The notes beneath the pieces are model-generated. The model had not been told where the DNA came from. It made no database searches and worked only from the letters and a program-made list of their open reading frames with translations. From JAJTFW01 sp903922455 (GTDB lineage: Bacteria > Bacteroidota > Bacteroidia > AKYH767-A > OLB10), in the NCBI GenBank assembly GCA_943329665.2, contig CALQEU020000010.1, positions 1 through 64,000 on the forward strand: a DNA stretch of 64,000 nt, in the 5' to 3' direction. Below, piece after piece: positions 36,423 to 45,122 of this stretch (position 1 is the first letter of the stretch; every line of letters begins with the position of its first letter). The position numbers were made by a program, and so were the translations under genes.

Positions 36423-37805
36423 ATGAAAAAATTGATGCTAAAAAAATATCTCCTTATCATTCTACTATTGGTAATAACGCAAATTCATGCTCAACAGAAT
36501 GATTCTATCATGATTCGTAAAATATATGACGAAGCTCTAACGAAGGGTAAATGTTATGATTGGCTTGACTATTTAAGTAATCGAATTGGCGGACGATTAA
36601 GCGGTTCAACTCAAGCAGCTCAAGCAGTGAATTATGTGCAGATGGAATTAACAAAACTAAATGTCGATGCGGTGTCATTACAAGAAGTGATGGTGCCACA
36701 TTGGGTACGTGGTCCCAAGGAACAAGCATGGATCAGTAGTAATACGCAGAAAACGTTGGTTTCAATTTGTGCGTTAGGAAGTAGCATCGCAACCCCGAAA
36801 GGTGGATTGATTGCAGAAGTTATAGAAGTATCCAACTGGGAGGAAATGGAAAATCTAGGGATTGAAGGAATTAAAGGAAAAATTGTTTTTATGAATCATC
36901 CAATGAAACCAACTTACATCAATACGTTTGAAGCGTATGGTGAGGCTGCTAAGTATCGTTATAGTACTACTTCTAAAGCAGCTGCATTAGGGGCTAAAGG
37001 AGTAGTCGTTCGTTCCATGACCATGGCGATGGATAATAATCCACATGCGGGAGCGATGGGATATGTTGATTCAATTGCAAAAATTCCAGCTTGTGCAATT
37101 AGTACAATGGGCGCTGAACGTTTAAGTGCCATCATAAAGAAAGATAAAAAAGCGCAGTTTGGTTTTGTAATGTCTCCACAAACTTTACCGGATACTTTAT
37201 CTCATAATGTGATTGGTGAAATTGTAGGAACGGAATTTCCAAAGGAAGTAATTTTGATTGGCGGACATTTAGATTCATGGGACTTGGGCGATGGTGCACA
37301 TGACGATGGCGCAGGCGTTGTACAAGCCATGGAAGTGTTGCATATCTTGAAGTCTTTAAATGTAAAACCTAAACGTACCATTCGTTTTGTCGCTTTTATG
37401 AATGAAGAGAATGGTGGAAAAGGAGGAGAGAAATATGCTCAATCAGCAAAGAGCGATAAGCGTAAAACAATTGCAGCGATTGAAAGCGATGCCGGTGGAT
37501 TTTCTCCACACGGATTTTCTTTTAAAGGAGATTCCTTGATGATCTTAAAAGCGATGTCGTGGAAAAAAATGTTTGAACCTTATTTATTATTCGATTGGAG
37601 AAAAGGATATGGTGGTGCGGATATTAATCACCTGCAAGATCAAGGAACGCTGCTCATTGGCTTTATGCCCGACTCACAACGTTATTTCGATTTACATCAT
37701 GCAGCAACCGATACTTTCGATAAAGTGAATAAGCGTGAACTCGAATTAGGTGCAGCTGCGATGGCTTCTTTAGCTTGGTTGCTTTCGGAGTATGGGGTGA
37801 AATAG
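36423..37805 (+). CDS. M28-family zinc metallopeptidase, secreted
   Basis: 460 residues with a signal peptide (MLKKYLLIILLLVITQIHAQ region). The M28 catalytic core is complete: GGHLDSWDLGDGAHDDGAGV (His and bridging Asp), MNEENGG (Glu pair), and GGADINHL, with a PA-type insert around IEVSNWEEMENLGIEGIKGKIVF. The closest class I recognise is carboxypeptidase-Q-like aminopeptidase/dipeptidase, probably in the periplasm or outside. It follows the exopolysaccharide locus with its own -7-like box, so it is likely an independent gene. It converges on the nitrilase through a strong palindromic terminator. Confidence 0.9.
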   Translation: MKKLMLKKYLLIILLLVITQIHAQQNDSIMIRKIYDEALTKGKCYDWLDYLSNRIGGRLSGSTQAAQAVNYVQMELTKLNVDAVSLQEVMVPHWVRGPKEQAWISSNTQKTLVSICALGSSIATPKGGLIAEVIEVSNWEEMENLGIEGIKGKIVFMNHPMKPTYINTFEAYGEAAKYRYSTTSKAAALGAKGVVVRSMTMAMDNNPHAGAMGYVDSIAKIPACAISTMGAERLSAIIKKDKKAQFGFVMSPQTLPDTLSHNVIGEIVGTEFPKEVILIGGHLDSWDLGDGAHDDGAGVVQAMEVLHILKSLNVKPKRTIRFVAFMNEENGGKGGEKYAQSAKSDKRKTIAAIESDAGGFSPHGFSFKGDSLMILKAMSWKKMFEPYLLFDWRKGYGGADINHLQDQGTLLIGFMPDSQRYFDLHHAATDTFDKVNKRELELGAAAMASLAWLLSEYGVK

Positions 37806-37840
37806 AAGTGGATAGTTTTCTGTTTTAATTAAATAAATCG

Positions 37841-37883
37841 TTATTACTGCAAATGAATTTTAAAAATTCATTTGCAGTAATAA
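37841..37883. terminator. 43-bp palindromic bidirectional terminator
   Basis: The arms 37841-37860 and 37864-37883 are perfectly complementary over 20 bp with a 3-nt loop, between the convergent M28 and nitrilase genes. The minus-strand gene's stop is 1 nt from its right edge. It lacks a GC core, but its length makes a stable hairpin. Confidence 0.8.
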
Positions 37884-37884
37884 T

Positions 37885-38703
37885 TTAAACTCGAGTATCC
37901 ACCTCAAACGTATCTGCATCCAATAATACCGGGAATTTTTTACGGATATCCTGCAAAGCTTTCCAGTTCAGTTCGATGGTTTGAAGCCCAGCTTTATTAG
38001 ATTTCAAATTGCTGATGGGTTCGCCCAATGGATTATATAATCCGGAGTCGCCAATGTATTTTATTTTGTTTCCATCTTCCCCAACACGATTCACACCTGC
38101 AACGTAGCATTGGTTTTCAATGGCTCTTGCAATCAATAATTGTTGCCAAGCATAGGTGCGAACTGCAGGCCAGTTAGCAACGTAAAGTAAAACATCATAA
38201 TCGTATTTTGCTTTTGCACCTTTTCCTATAATTCTATTTCTGCTCCATACAGGGAAACGTAAATCGTAGCAAACCATTGGACAAAATCCCCAACCTTTGT
38301 ATTCAATTACAATGCCTTCCGTACTTCCTGTATACGTTTTTTCTTCCTTTCCCATTCGGAAAAGATGTCTTTTGTCGTAGTGATCATAATGTCCATCGGG
38401 TTCCATCCAAATAAATCGGTTGTAAAATTTCCCCTCTTCTTTGATCATGATGGATGCACAAATAGCAGCTTTTAATCCTTGCGCTGTTTCAAACATCCAT
38501 TGCATCGCTGGACCTTCCATCTCTTCCGCTAATTTTTTTGCATTCATACTAAATCCTGTGCTGAACATTTCTGGAAGAACAAGTAGATCACTTTCTCCCT
38601 TTTCCATTTTGGAAAGCTGCTTGTTTAATAATTTGAAATTATCAATGGGTGATTCCCATTTTATGTTCGGTTGTACTAAGGTTAAACTCAGGTTTTTTGG
38701 CAT
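37885..38703 (-). CDS. Nitrilase-family amidase, omega-amidase-like
   Basis: 272-residue carbon-nitrogen hydrolase. The Glu-Lys-Cys catalytic triad is visible: VLPEMFSTGF (Glu about 43), YDKRHLFRMGKEEKTY (Lys about 110) and CPMVCYDLRFPVW (Cys about 145). The sequence pattern fits YafV/omega-amidase enzymes, which hydrolyse 2-oxoglutaramate (family knowledge). The next gene upstream on the same strand is a methionine-type aminotransferase, which could make that oxoglutaramate, so the two would form a glutamine transaminase/omega-amidase pair. The 360-bp gap between them contains repeats. Confidence 0.88.
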   Translation of the reverse strand: MPKNLSLTLVQPNIKWESPIDNFKLLNKQLSKMEKGESDLLVLPEMFSTGFSMNAKKLAEEMEGPAMQWMFETAQGLKAAICASIMIKEEGKFYNRFIWMEPDGHYDHYDKRHLFRMGKEEKTYTGSTEGIVIEYKGWGFCPMVCYDLRFPVWSRNRIIGKGAKAKYDYDVLLYVANWPAVRTYAWQQLLIARAIENQCYVAGVNRVGEDGNKIKYIGDSGLYNPLGEPISNLKSNKAGLQTIELNWKALQDIRKKFPVLLDADTFEVDTRV

Positions 38704-38972
38704 AAGATGAATAGTTGTATATAAATGACTTTACGAATGTACGAAATGTATAGAAAAAACATGAATACTCTTAATGAGTAGCTTTTATTTGGTCAATCTG
38801 TCTAATACTTATGGATTCAACACTTCTCCTGTAAAATTTCAGAAGTCAATCGCGAAGTTTCGAAGATATTCCAACACTTATCTCCCAAAACTGTGGAGTC
38901 TGACAACTACCTATTTCCATCCTGCAACTAAAATCCAACAACTAAAATCTAACCACCAACCAAGGCCTCTAA

Positions 38973-38988
38973 TCGCGAAGCCTCGCGA
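38973..38988. repeat. Palindromic repeat family B, copy 1
   Basis: TCGCGAAGCCTCGCGA, two self-complementary TCGCGA arms around AGCC. Its reverse complement shares AGTCGCGAGGCTT with the copy at 40709-40727. Each copy lies near a family A palindrome, in opposite order. Confidence 0.7.
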
Positions 38989-38999
38989 CTAAAATCTAA

Positions 39000-39017
39000 T
39001 CCCGATAGCTATCGGGA
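39000..39017. repeat. Palindromic repeat family A, copy 1
   Basis: TCCCGATAGCTATCGGGA, an 18-bp perfect palindrome. The 16-bp core recurs at 40636-40651 inside a pseudogene. I recall this motif as common between genes in other Bacteroidota, but I cannot check it here. Confidence 0.75.
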
Positions 39018-39039
39018 CCAACATCCAACAACCAACATC

Positions 39040-39069
39040 ATCTAAAAATTCGTAAACGAATTTTTAGAT
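39040..39069 (-). terminator. Hairpin at the aminotransferase 3' end
   Basis: A perfect 13-bp stem (39040-39052 with 39057-39069) around a TAAA loop. The aminotransferase stop codon (39064-39066) sits inside the stem, so ribosomes finishing the gene would cover part of it. It is AT-rich with short T-runs, so a weak terminator is likely. Confidence 0.6.
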
Positions 39070-40221
39070 ACTCAACAATCGCTCTGCAGCTTTCTCCAAT
39101 TGGTCATTTTCTTTCGCGAAACAAAAGCGCAATAAATGATAATCATGAGGTACCGAATAAAATACAGATACGGGAATAGACGCCACTCCAATTTCTTTTG
39201 TTAATCGAATAGCATACTCGGTATCTTTTTCTGTGCTGATGGATGAATAGTCGAGCAATTGAAAGTACGATCCTAAACAAGGTAATATTTTAAATTTGCT
39301 ACCTTTCATTAATTTCTGAAAGTAATCTCTTTTCTCTTGGTAAAATTCGCCGAGTCCCCTATAATTTTCTTTATTCAACATGTAGGCAGTAAGGGCGTGC
39401 TGTAATGCCGTGTTCACAGAGAAAACAGTGAACTGATGTACTTTTCTGAATTCTTTCATAAGATGGGCTGGTCCTAAACAATAACCCACCTTCCATCCTG
39501 TAGCATGAAAAGTTTTTCCAAAAGAAAAAACAATCATACTTCGTGATGCTAATTTAGGATACCGTGCAACACTTTGATGTTCGTTTCCATCAAAGATGAT
39601 ATGCTCATATACTTCATCACTTAAAATAATGATATCCGTGCCGTCTGTAATTTTTTCAAGTTGTAGCATATCCTTCGCCGTTAGTATGGTCCCGGTAGGA
39701 TTTTGCGGTGTGTTGATAATGATCATCCTCGTTTTTTGAGTGATGAGTTTTTTTATTTCTTCCCAAGGAATGAAATAGTTCGGTGGTTGAAGTGGAATGT
39801 GTACCGGTATTCCTCCAGCAAGCTGTATTGCTGGAACATAACTGTCGTAAGAAGGTTCCAGTACAATAACTTCATCTCCTTCATGTATTAAAGCGCTAAT
39901 AGCAGTGTAAAGCGCTTGTGTGCCACCCGCCGTAATCGTGATTTCGGCCTCGGGGTCGTATACGCAAGAATATAAATCTTCCATTTTTTCAGCAATACAT
40001 TCTCGCAATGTAAAAATGCCGGGCATCGGTGCATATTGATTATGCCCCGCTCTTAACGCATCATGATAAAGTGAAATGAGTTTTTCGGAAACTGGAAATC
40101 CCGGAAACCCTTGGCTTAAATTAATAGCACCTACCTCGTTGGCAAGTCCCGACATAACACTAAATATGGTAGTCCCCGCTTTGGGAAGTTTGCTGCGTAT
40201 GTTTCCTTTGAATTCCGGCAT
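39064..40221 (-). CDS. PLP-dependent class I aminotransferase, methionine aminotransferase-like
   Basis: 385-residue fold-type I aminotransferase. The N-terminal LSQGFPGFPVSEKL and the cofactor region TAGGTQALYTAI are followed by INTPQNPTGTIL, ILSDEVYEHIIFDG and the PLP lysine motif SFGKTFHATGWKVGY, which closely matches YbdL-type enzymes that transaminate 4-methylthio-2-oxobutyrate with glutamine (family knowledge). The neighbouring omega-amidase-like nitrilase supports that reading, pointing to methionine salvage or glutamine transaminase metabolism. It is the upstream gene of the pair. Confidence 0.9.
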   Translation of the reverse strand: MPEFKGNIRSKLPKAGTTIFSVMSGLANEVGAINLSQGFPGFPVSEKLISLYHDALRAGHNQYAPMPGIFTLRECIAEKMEDLYSCVYDPEAEITITAGGTQALYTAISALIHEGDEVIVLEPSYDSYVPAIQLAGGIPVHIPLQPPNYFIPWEEIKKLITQKTRMIIINTPQNPTGTILTAKDMLQLEKITDGTDIIILSDEVYEHIIFDGNEHQSVARYPKLASRSMIVFSFGKTFHATGWKVGYCLGPAHLMKEFRKVHQFTVFSVNTALQHALTAYMLNKENYRGLGEFYQEKRDYFQKLMKGSKFKILPCLGSYFQLLDYSSISTEKDTEYAIRLTKEIGVASIPVSVFYSVPHDYHLLRFCFAKENDQLEKAAERLLSI

Positions 40222-40299
40222 ATACTCACGAATTTACATATTCTAGGAGTTGGTATAAATCTTATCTTCGGATGAAATTGATCTTCACTTGATAAAGTT

Positions 40300-40710
40300 A
40301 TGATGAACCCGTCTGATGCATTCCGTTTGGCTTGGGAATCGCTCTTTTTCGAATGCCCAAATGTTTACTCCGTTTTACCAATATCTGGAGGTAGCATCAA
40401 TCCAATTTTTAAAGTGGAAAGTAGCGATGGGCTATTTGTGATGAAGTTGAGTTCATCTACACAATATCCTAAATTGTTTTCTTTAGAAGTTAGAGGATTA
40501 AAGTTGCTGACAGAAACTGAAAGAATTTCTTGTGCTGAAGTGATTGGAGTTTGTGAATTGAAATCGCATCAAGTTTTAATTCTTAATTATATTCAGTCCT
40601 AAGCAAAAGGAAATAATTTCTACGAGAATTTTGGACCCGATAGCTATCGGGTTCGTTTAGCACATCTTCATAGAAATTCTGCGCAGCATTTTGGATTAGA
40701 TCAAAGCTAG
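40300..40710 (+). pseudogene. Fructosamine kinase family, truncated and interrupted
   Basis: The first 100 codons give a good fructosamine/ketosamine kinase N-terminus (VLPISGGSINPIFKV, FVMKLSSS, LFSLEVRGLKLL, VLILNYIQS). An in-frame TAA (40600-40602) then stops it, but the family pattern continues in the same frame after the stop: NNFYENFG, then six extra residues PDSYRV encoded by palindrome CCCGATAGCTATCGGG, then RLAHLHRNSAQHFGLD. The frame ends at 40708-40710 at a family B repeat. The C-terminal two thirds with the catalytic HGD loop is missing. No active product is expected. Confidence 0.85.
40636..40651. repeat. Palindromic repeat family A, copy 2 (in frame inside pseudogene)
   Basis: CCCGATAGCTATCGGG, same 16-bp core as at 39001-39016, extended to 18 bp by the flanking A/T. 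It lies exactly where the family alignment would continue from ENFG to RLAHLHR, adding six codons without shifting the frame. Confidence 0.75.
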
Positions 40711-40727
40711 TCGCGAGGCTTAGCGAC
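40709..40727. repeat. Palindromic repeat family B, copy 2
   Basis: AGTCGCGAGGCTTAGCGAC, with GTCGC and GCGAC arms. It shares a 13-nt identical run with the reverse complement of the copy at 38973-38990. It marks the right end of the recognisable pseudogene. Confidence 0.65.
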
Positions 40728-40781
40728 CAGTAGCCAGTATCAAGTAGATAATCATATAGTTATAATAATTATTTTATATAA

Positions 40782-40813
40782 TTGTACCAACAACAATTGT
40801 ATTTTTATCTTTG
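40782..40813 (+). promoter_or_regulatory. Promoter of the MarR-family gene
   Basis: TTG (40782-40784) and TATCTTTG (40806-40813) are 21 nt apart, fitting the Bacteroidota -33/-7 arrangement. The -7 box ends 4 nt before the ATG at 40818, so the mRNA may be leaderless. The TTG can also be read as an in-frame start, which I reject. Confidence 0.5.
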
Positions 40814-40817
40814 GAAA

Positions 40818-41270
40818 ATGGGAAGAATAGAAGATGAAATTTTACAATCAAAATTTGAAGACGACTATCAAAAAGTTATCGTAAATGTACTTTTTACGGC
40901 TAGTTGGCTCGATGTTAAGAATATTCAACGTTTGAAGCCTTTTGGAATTTCACCCCAACAATTTAATGTACTTCGAATTTTACGTGGTTCTTTTCCAAAT
41001 GCACTTCGTTTAGGTGATATATCTAATAGAATGATTGATAAAAATTCAAACGCTACTCGGTTGGTTGAAAAGTTACGTCAAAAAAATTTGGTGAAACGCG
41101 AAGTCTGTGAACATAGTCGCCGACAAGTGGATATTTGGATTACACAAGAAGGGTTATCGATACTTGAGCGTATTGATGTAAGTACGAAAGTGTGGAAGAA
41201 TGAATTTAAAGATATTTCAGAAGCGGAATTAAAGCAACTCAATTTACTTTTGGATAAGCTGAGAGATTGA
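40818..41270 (+). CDS. MarR-family transcriptional regulator
   Basis: 150-residue winged-helix regulator from the ATG at 40818 (an upstream TTG at 40782 is part of a promoter box). The MarR fold is recognisable: a helical N-terminus (VIVNVLFTASWLDVKNIQRLKP), FGISPQQFNVLRILRGSFPN, the recognition helix area LRLGDISNRMIDKNSNATRLVEKLRQKNLV, and the wing RREVCEHSRRQVDIWITQEG (approximate), then a C-terminal dimer helix. No operon partner is visible: a pseudogene precedes it and a convergent kinase follows. It may regulate itself or distant genes. Confidence 0.9.
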   Translation: MGRIEDEILQSKFEDDYQKVIVNVLFTASWLDVKNIQRLKPFGISPQQFNVLRILRGSFPNALRLGDISNRMIDKNSNATRLVEKLRQKNLVKREVCEHSRRQVDIWITQEGLSILERIDVSTKVWKNEFKDISEAELKQLNLLLDKLRD

Positions 41271-41293
41271 TGTAAGTCAATCAAAAGTCAAAA

Positions 41294-44200
41294 TTATTTT
41301 TTCCCTAATCGCAATTTCAGATAAAAGGAAGTTCCCACATTTTGTTCTGTTTCAAACCAAACCTGGCCACCCATCCCCACAACCATTTCTTTTACCATCG
41401 CTAAGCCAAGTCCCGCACCACTCGATTTTGTAGTGAAGTTGGGAACAAATATTTTGTTCAACCGGTCTTGGGGTATACCCATGCCGTTATCTTGAACACA
41501 AATGATCACTGCATCTGTTTCTTGCTGTAATGAAATAATTATTTTCCCTTCTCTGCCGTAGGGAATGGATTGAATCGCGTTTTTAATTAGGTTTCCAAAA
41601 ATGCGAATGAGTTGATCTTTATCAGCAAGTACTTCTAATGTTTCTGAAGAATTTTCAAAAACAATTTTGGCGTGTTCATCTTCATTGTACAAATCGCAAC
41701 TATGATTGATTAAACTTATTAATTCTACAATGATATATTCGGGCTTTGGCAATTTCGCAAAATGACTGAACTCAGTAGCGATGTTTGATAATGTATCGAT
41801 CTGTTCAATCATGGTAACACTAATCTTTCTTACCAATTCATCTTTGTTTGGGTGATTGTCATCAATAGCGCGCATCAAATGTTGAACACCTAATTTCATA
41901 GGAGTGAGCGGATTTTTAATTTCATGCGCTACTTGTTTTGCCATTTCCCTCCATGCACTTTCTCTTTCCGATTTAGCAAGTAACTGAGCACTTTTTTGAA
42001 TTTGCTCCAACATTCGATTGTATTCATCAATCAAAGCACCAATTTCATCTTTCGTTTTCCAGATGATGGGCTCACTCGCAGTGCCTAATTTTGTTTTGCT
42101 TAGACTTTCTTGAATAATGCGTAACGGTTGTGTAATTCGATTGGAAATGAAGAACGCAATCAAAATGGAAAGGCTAAATAAGAGCACGTATAAATTAATC
42201 AATGCCACTAAAAATCCTGATATGTCCCTTTTTAATTCAGTATCTCGATCAAAATAAGGAATGCTAATGAATCCAATTTGTTTGCTATTGATATTACTCA
42301 CTTGCTCATATGCGGCGGTGTATTTTAAATGGCTTATGTTTTCACTCTGTATAAACAACGCTTTTTGATTCGTTGTTAAACTAATTAGGGCAGAGCGATT
42401 CATTAAAGGCGCCATAATATTTTGATCATATATACTTCGTTGCGACGAATAATACAATCGACCATCATTGCTATAAAAATTAAAATCTGTTTTTAGTGTG
42501 TTCGCCAATCGTGTGAAAAGATATTGCAAATCATCACTCAACATGTTCCCCATTAATTCTCGATTGCCAATCTCACTTTCTACTAATACTCGAAGATTAT
42601 GCAATTTTTCTCGAATACGATTTGTTTGCGCCGCCTCGTAGTTTTTTACAATATAGGTTACTGTAGCTGCTCCAATTAATAAAAGGGTGCCAGCAACTAT
42701 CATCGTAATTGTTAATTGAATTCGACTATTGAAGTTGAATTGCAAATCAAATCCTTGTCGAAGAAATCGAATAGCTATACTTAACACTAAAAAACTAAAA
42801 CTGAAGAAAGTAAAAAGATATGAGAACAATGTCACCCATACCCACAATCCTTGAAGAGGTGAACTAATGATTATTAAATTTTTCCCGTATTTATAAAACA
42901 AATGTTGCTTTCCCTCAAAGGAAACAAAACGCATTCCTTCTAAATTTCTGAAGTATTGCAGGTAGGGTGCGTCCGTCAAATAATAATTGTATTCACCTGA
43001 CTGACCCACCAATTTCCCGCTCTGATAGCGAGCGTAAGCATATTTATTGATGTCTCGTGAATTACCTACTTTATTGCTAAGTAATAATTCGGGAAGACCA
43101 ATTTCTTCTTGAGTGGATCGAGCATTTAATTCAACAATTAATGTACCTACAAGCGAATCATTTCCTCCTGGTTGAATAATACCAATGTATTGCGCTCTTC
43201 CATTTTCATCGCGGAAGTAAGCAAAGTTATCACTCGCAGTAGGTCTGCCTTCCGTTAAGTTATTTCGTTTTATTTTATCGATGTTCCACGATGGATCACC
43301 TGCACGATTCAATGGTAAATCTTGCGCGTTAAAGAATTTAAAGCTTGCTTCGTATCGTTCTAAATATCCGTTAAAGTACTGCTTACTGAGATGTCGACTT
43401 AAATTTTCAAAAATCTCAGGCGAATTAAAGATCACTTGTGTAGGTAACGTGAGCATTCGAATTAACTCGCGATCATTTCGAATTCTTGTTTCTTCTTGCT
43501 GTAATAAAAATTCGGCAACTATATCTTGTTCATTCTCTAGTTTGGCCGCGAAGAGTTGACATTTCTCTTTTTCTCTCGTTTCATTGAAGGAATAAATAAT
43601 CTGTGCAGTGTAAACCGAAAAGACTAAGATGACTAATACGGTTCTCGAAAAGGAAAATAAACGTAACGCTGTGTTTCGAATATATCCAATGAAAATAATT
43701 AAGGTATTGGTTAATAGAAATGCACTTACGCCATAATCGGGGAATAAATTGTTATTTCTCAGTAATAACAGGGAGACTAAAAATAATCCTTGCGATACCA
43801 GAAATAATATAGCCACCGAGGAAATGGATAGCTTGGTTTTTCGTATGATTAATACACTTCCATCGCATAGTAAATAAAAGGTACTCAATAAAATTCCAAT
43901 CACGATCATCCCCACGGCTGTGAATACGGTAAGCTGGAAAATATTATTAATGTCAAATGAAATTTGTGAATTGATAATTAATCCACTCAGTAAATAATTA
44001 ATCAACACCGAGAAAATAAAAGTAAAGTAAAAGATCAAAACGATAAGCAGTTTACTTTTAAAATTGGATTCTACTTTCCTGCTTTGAATAAGCCACGTGT
44101 AAGCGAAGATGAAAATATATGCAAGAGTCACCACCGTTAACAAGAGATCTCCTAAAGAATTAAAGAGAAAGCCACTTGCATAATACTTGGAGCTAAATAA

Positions 44201-45001
44201 TTCACTTTCAAAAATTTCTTTTGGCCACTGTGTCCATGACATCATCATCCTAAATCCAACAATAAATACTAGCAAAATTATTCCAGGCATAGACCTTTTA
44301 TTACCAAGCCGGCGCAATACATCAAATGCAAGTAAACTCAAAAAAAGAATGCAGAATCCATATAACATTGAAATGTAAAAAGGACAATCGTTATTCTCAC
44401 TGCTATCTGTAAAGACAAGTCTGAACAATTCTTTTTGCTCTGGTCCCTTGAAACTATATCCTTCTGTAGTAGTATCTAGACTTAAATTTACATCTTTATT
44501 TAAAGAAATCGCAGGATGAAAATCATTGTCGAGGTATTTGTTTTGTAGTGAATATTGATGCTTTATCAACAAAAGAGCAATTACTTTTCGATGGCCTACA
44601 GTTTTACTTTTGAAATAGTAATATCCATTTCCTAAAAGATAAACTCGCCCATCTTCATAGTTAACAATATTAAGAGTATCTGGCAATGCTTTGTTGTCGG
44701 ACCAATATTTTAATCTACCACTTTCAAAAATCAATACACAAGTGTTTTCGGTAAGTTTAAGATGTTGCAATGCATTGGAAAAGGATCTTTCATTAAAGCG
44801 ATTGCCTTCGAGTTTTGGCACAAGGGCATTTAAGTTCGTTTCAAGACCATTCACTAAGCTAGAAAAACGCGTTTCAGCAATACTGACCAATTCTTTATGC
44901 TGAACGGCTCGATATTCTTGCCACCACTGAATAGATAGTCCTGAAACCAAGCTCAGAAGAGCTAAAAGGCTAATAACGAGGACTCGACGAGGGTATGACA
45001 T
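41294..45001 (-). CDS. Large NtrY-like membrane sensor histidine kinase
   Basis: 1235-residue sensor kinase. One N-terminal membrane helix (VLVISLLALLSLVSGLSI) and a first extracytoplasmic region are followed by a cluster of about 7 or 8 membrane helices (about 205-470), a second large extracytoplasmic domain, another helix pair around 735-800, a further sensor segment, a final membrane helix (ALINLYVLLFSLSILIAFFI) and a HAMP domain. The HisKA phosphoacceptor is H1026 (VAHEIKNPLTPMKLGVQHL), and the ATPase boxes are NLIKNAIQSIPYG, DNGMGIPQD and SSGAGLGLAMVKEM. The HEIKNPLTP motif is typical of NtrY-type kinases. No response regulator is adjacent. A TACTTTCG element ends 5 nt before the ATG. 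Confidence 0.93.
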   Translation of the reverse strand: MSYPRRVLVISLLALLSLVSGLSIQWWQEYRAVQHKELVSIAETRFSSLVNGLETNLNALVPKLEGNRFNERSFSNALQHLKLTENTCVLIFESGRLKYWSDNKALPDTLNIVNYEDGRVYLLGNGYYYFKSKTVGHRKVIALLLIKHQYSLQNKYLDNDFHPAISLNKDVNLSLDTTTEGYSFKGPEQKELFRLVFTDSSENNDCPFYISMLYGFCILFLSLLAFDVLRRLGNKRSMPGIILLVFIVGFRMMMSWTQWPKEIFESELFSSKYYASGFLFNSLGDLLLTVVTLAYIFIFAYTWLIQSRKVESNFKSKLLIVLIFYFTFIFSVLINYLLSGLIINSQISFDINNIFQLTVFTAVGMIVIGILLSTFYLLCDGSVLIIRKTKLSISSVAILFLVSQGLFLVSLLLLRNNNLFPDYGVSAFLLTNTLIIFIGYIRNTALRLFSFSRTVLVILVFSVYTAQIIYSFNETREKEKCQLFAAKLENEQDIVAEFLLQQEETRIRNDRELIRMLTLPTQVIFNSPEIFENLSRHLSKQYFNGYLERYEASFKFFNAQDLPLNRAGDPSWNIDKIKRNNLTEGRPTASDNFAYFRDENGRAQYIGIIQPGGNDSLVGTLIVELNARSTQEEIGLPELLLSNKVGNSRDINKYAYARYQSGKLVGQSGEYNYYLTDAPYLQYFRNLEGMRFVSFEGKQHLFYKYGKNLIIISSPLQGLWVWVTLFSYLFTFFSFSFLVLSIAIRFLRQGFDLQFNFNSRIQLTITMIVAGTLLLIGAATVTYIVKNYEAAQTNRIREKLHNLRVLVESEIGNRELMGNMLSDDLQYLFTRLANTLKTDFNFYSNDGRLYYSSQRSIYDQNIMAPLMNRSALISLTTNQKALFIQSENISHLKYTAAYEQVSNINSKQIGFISIPYFDRDTELKRDISGFLVALINLYVLLFSLSILIAFFISNRITQPLRIIQESLSKTKLGTASEPIIWKTKDEIGALIDEYNRMLEQIQKSAQLLAKSERESAWREMAKQVAHEIKNPLTPMKLGVQHLMRAIDDNHPNKDELVRKISVTMIEQIDTLSNIATEFSHFAKLPKPEYIIVELISLINHSCDLYNEDEHAKIVFENSSETLEVLADKDQLIRIFGNLIKNAIQSIPYGREGKIIISLQQETDAVIICVQDNGMGIPQDRLNKIFVPNFTTKSSGAGLGLAMVKEMVVGMGGQVWFETEQNVGTSFYLKLRLGKK

Positions 45002-45006
45002 CTTTA

Positions 45007-45014
45007 CGAAAGTA
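45007..45014 (-). promoter_or_regulatory. Putative -7 element immediately before the histidine kinase start
   Basis: Minus-strand TACTTTCG, identical to the element before gpsA, ends 5 nt before the ATG at 45001. No TTTG is seen at -33. Confidence 0.35.
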
Positions 45015-45110
45015 GGGGTTGAATACTTAGTTTTCTTTACTAATGAGATATTTTATTAACGATAGAATGTTTGATAGCGAGTTTACGTTATATATTTCAC
45101 TTGCTTGTTT

Positions 45111-45118
45111 TAACTTTG
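45111..45118 (+). promoter_or_regulatory. Putative -7 element for the biotin carrier gene
   Basis: TAACTTTG fits TAnnTTTG and ends 4 nt before the ATG at 45123, which would give a leaderless or near-leaderless transcript. A -33 box is not clear. Confidence 0.4.
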
Positions 45119-45122
45119 TTTC

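Larger units (their letters stand above)
38704..39063. other. Repeat-rich intergenic region
   Basis: 360 bases between two minus-strand genes. The right half is composed of short AAC/ATC-rich runs (repeated CAACTAAAATCTAA-like strings) plus two palindromes (38973-38988 and 39000-39017) and the terminator hairpin of the aminotransferase. No coding potential is apparent. Confidence 0.7.

Noticed and set aside
41267..41284. Small inverted repeat GATTGA / TCAATC between the MarR and histidine kinase genes
   Set aside because: Only a 6-bp stem and overlapping the MarR stop; too weak to call a terminator.
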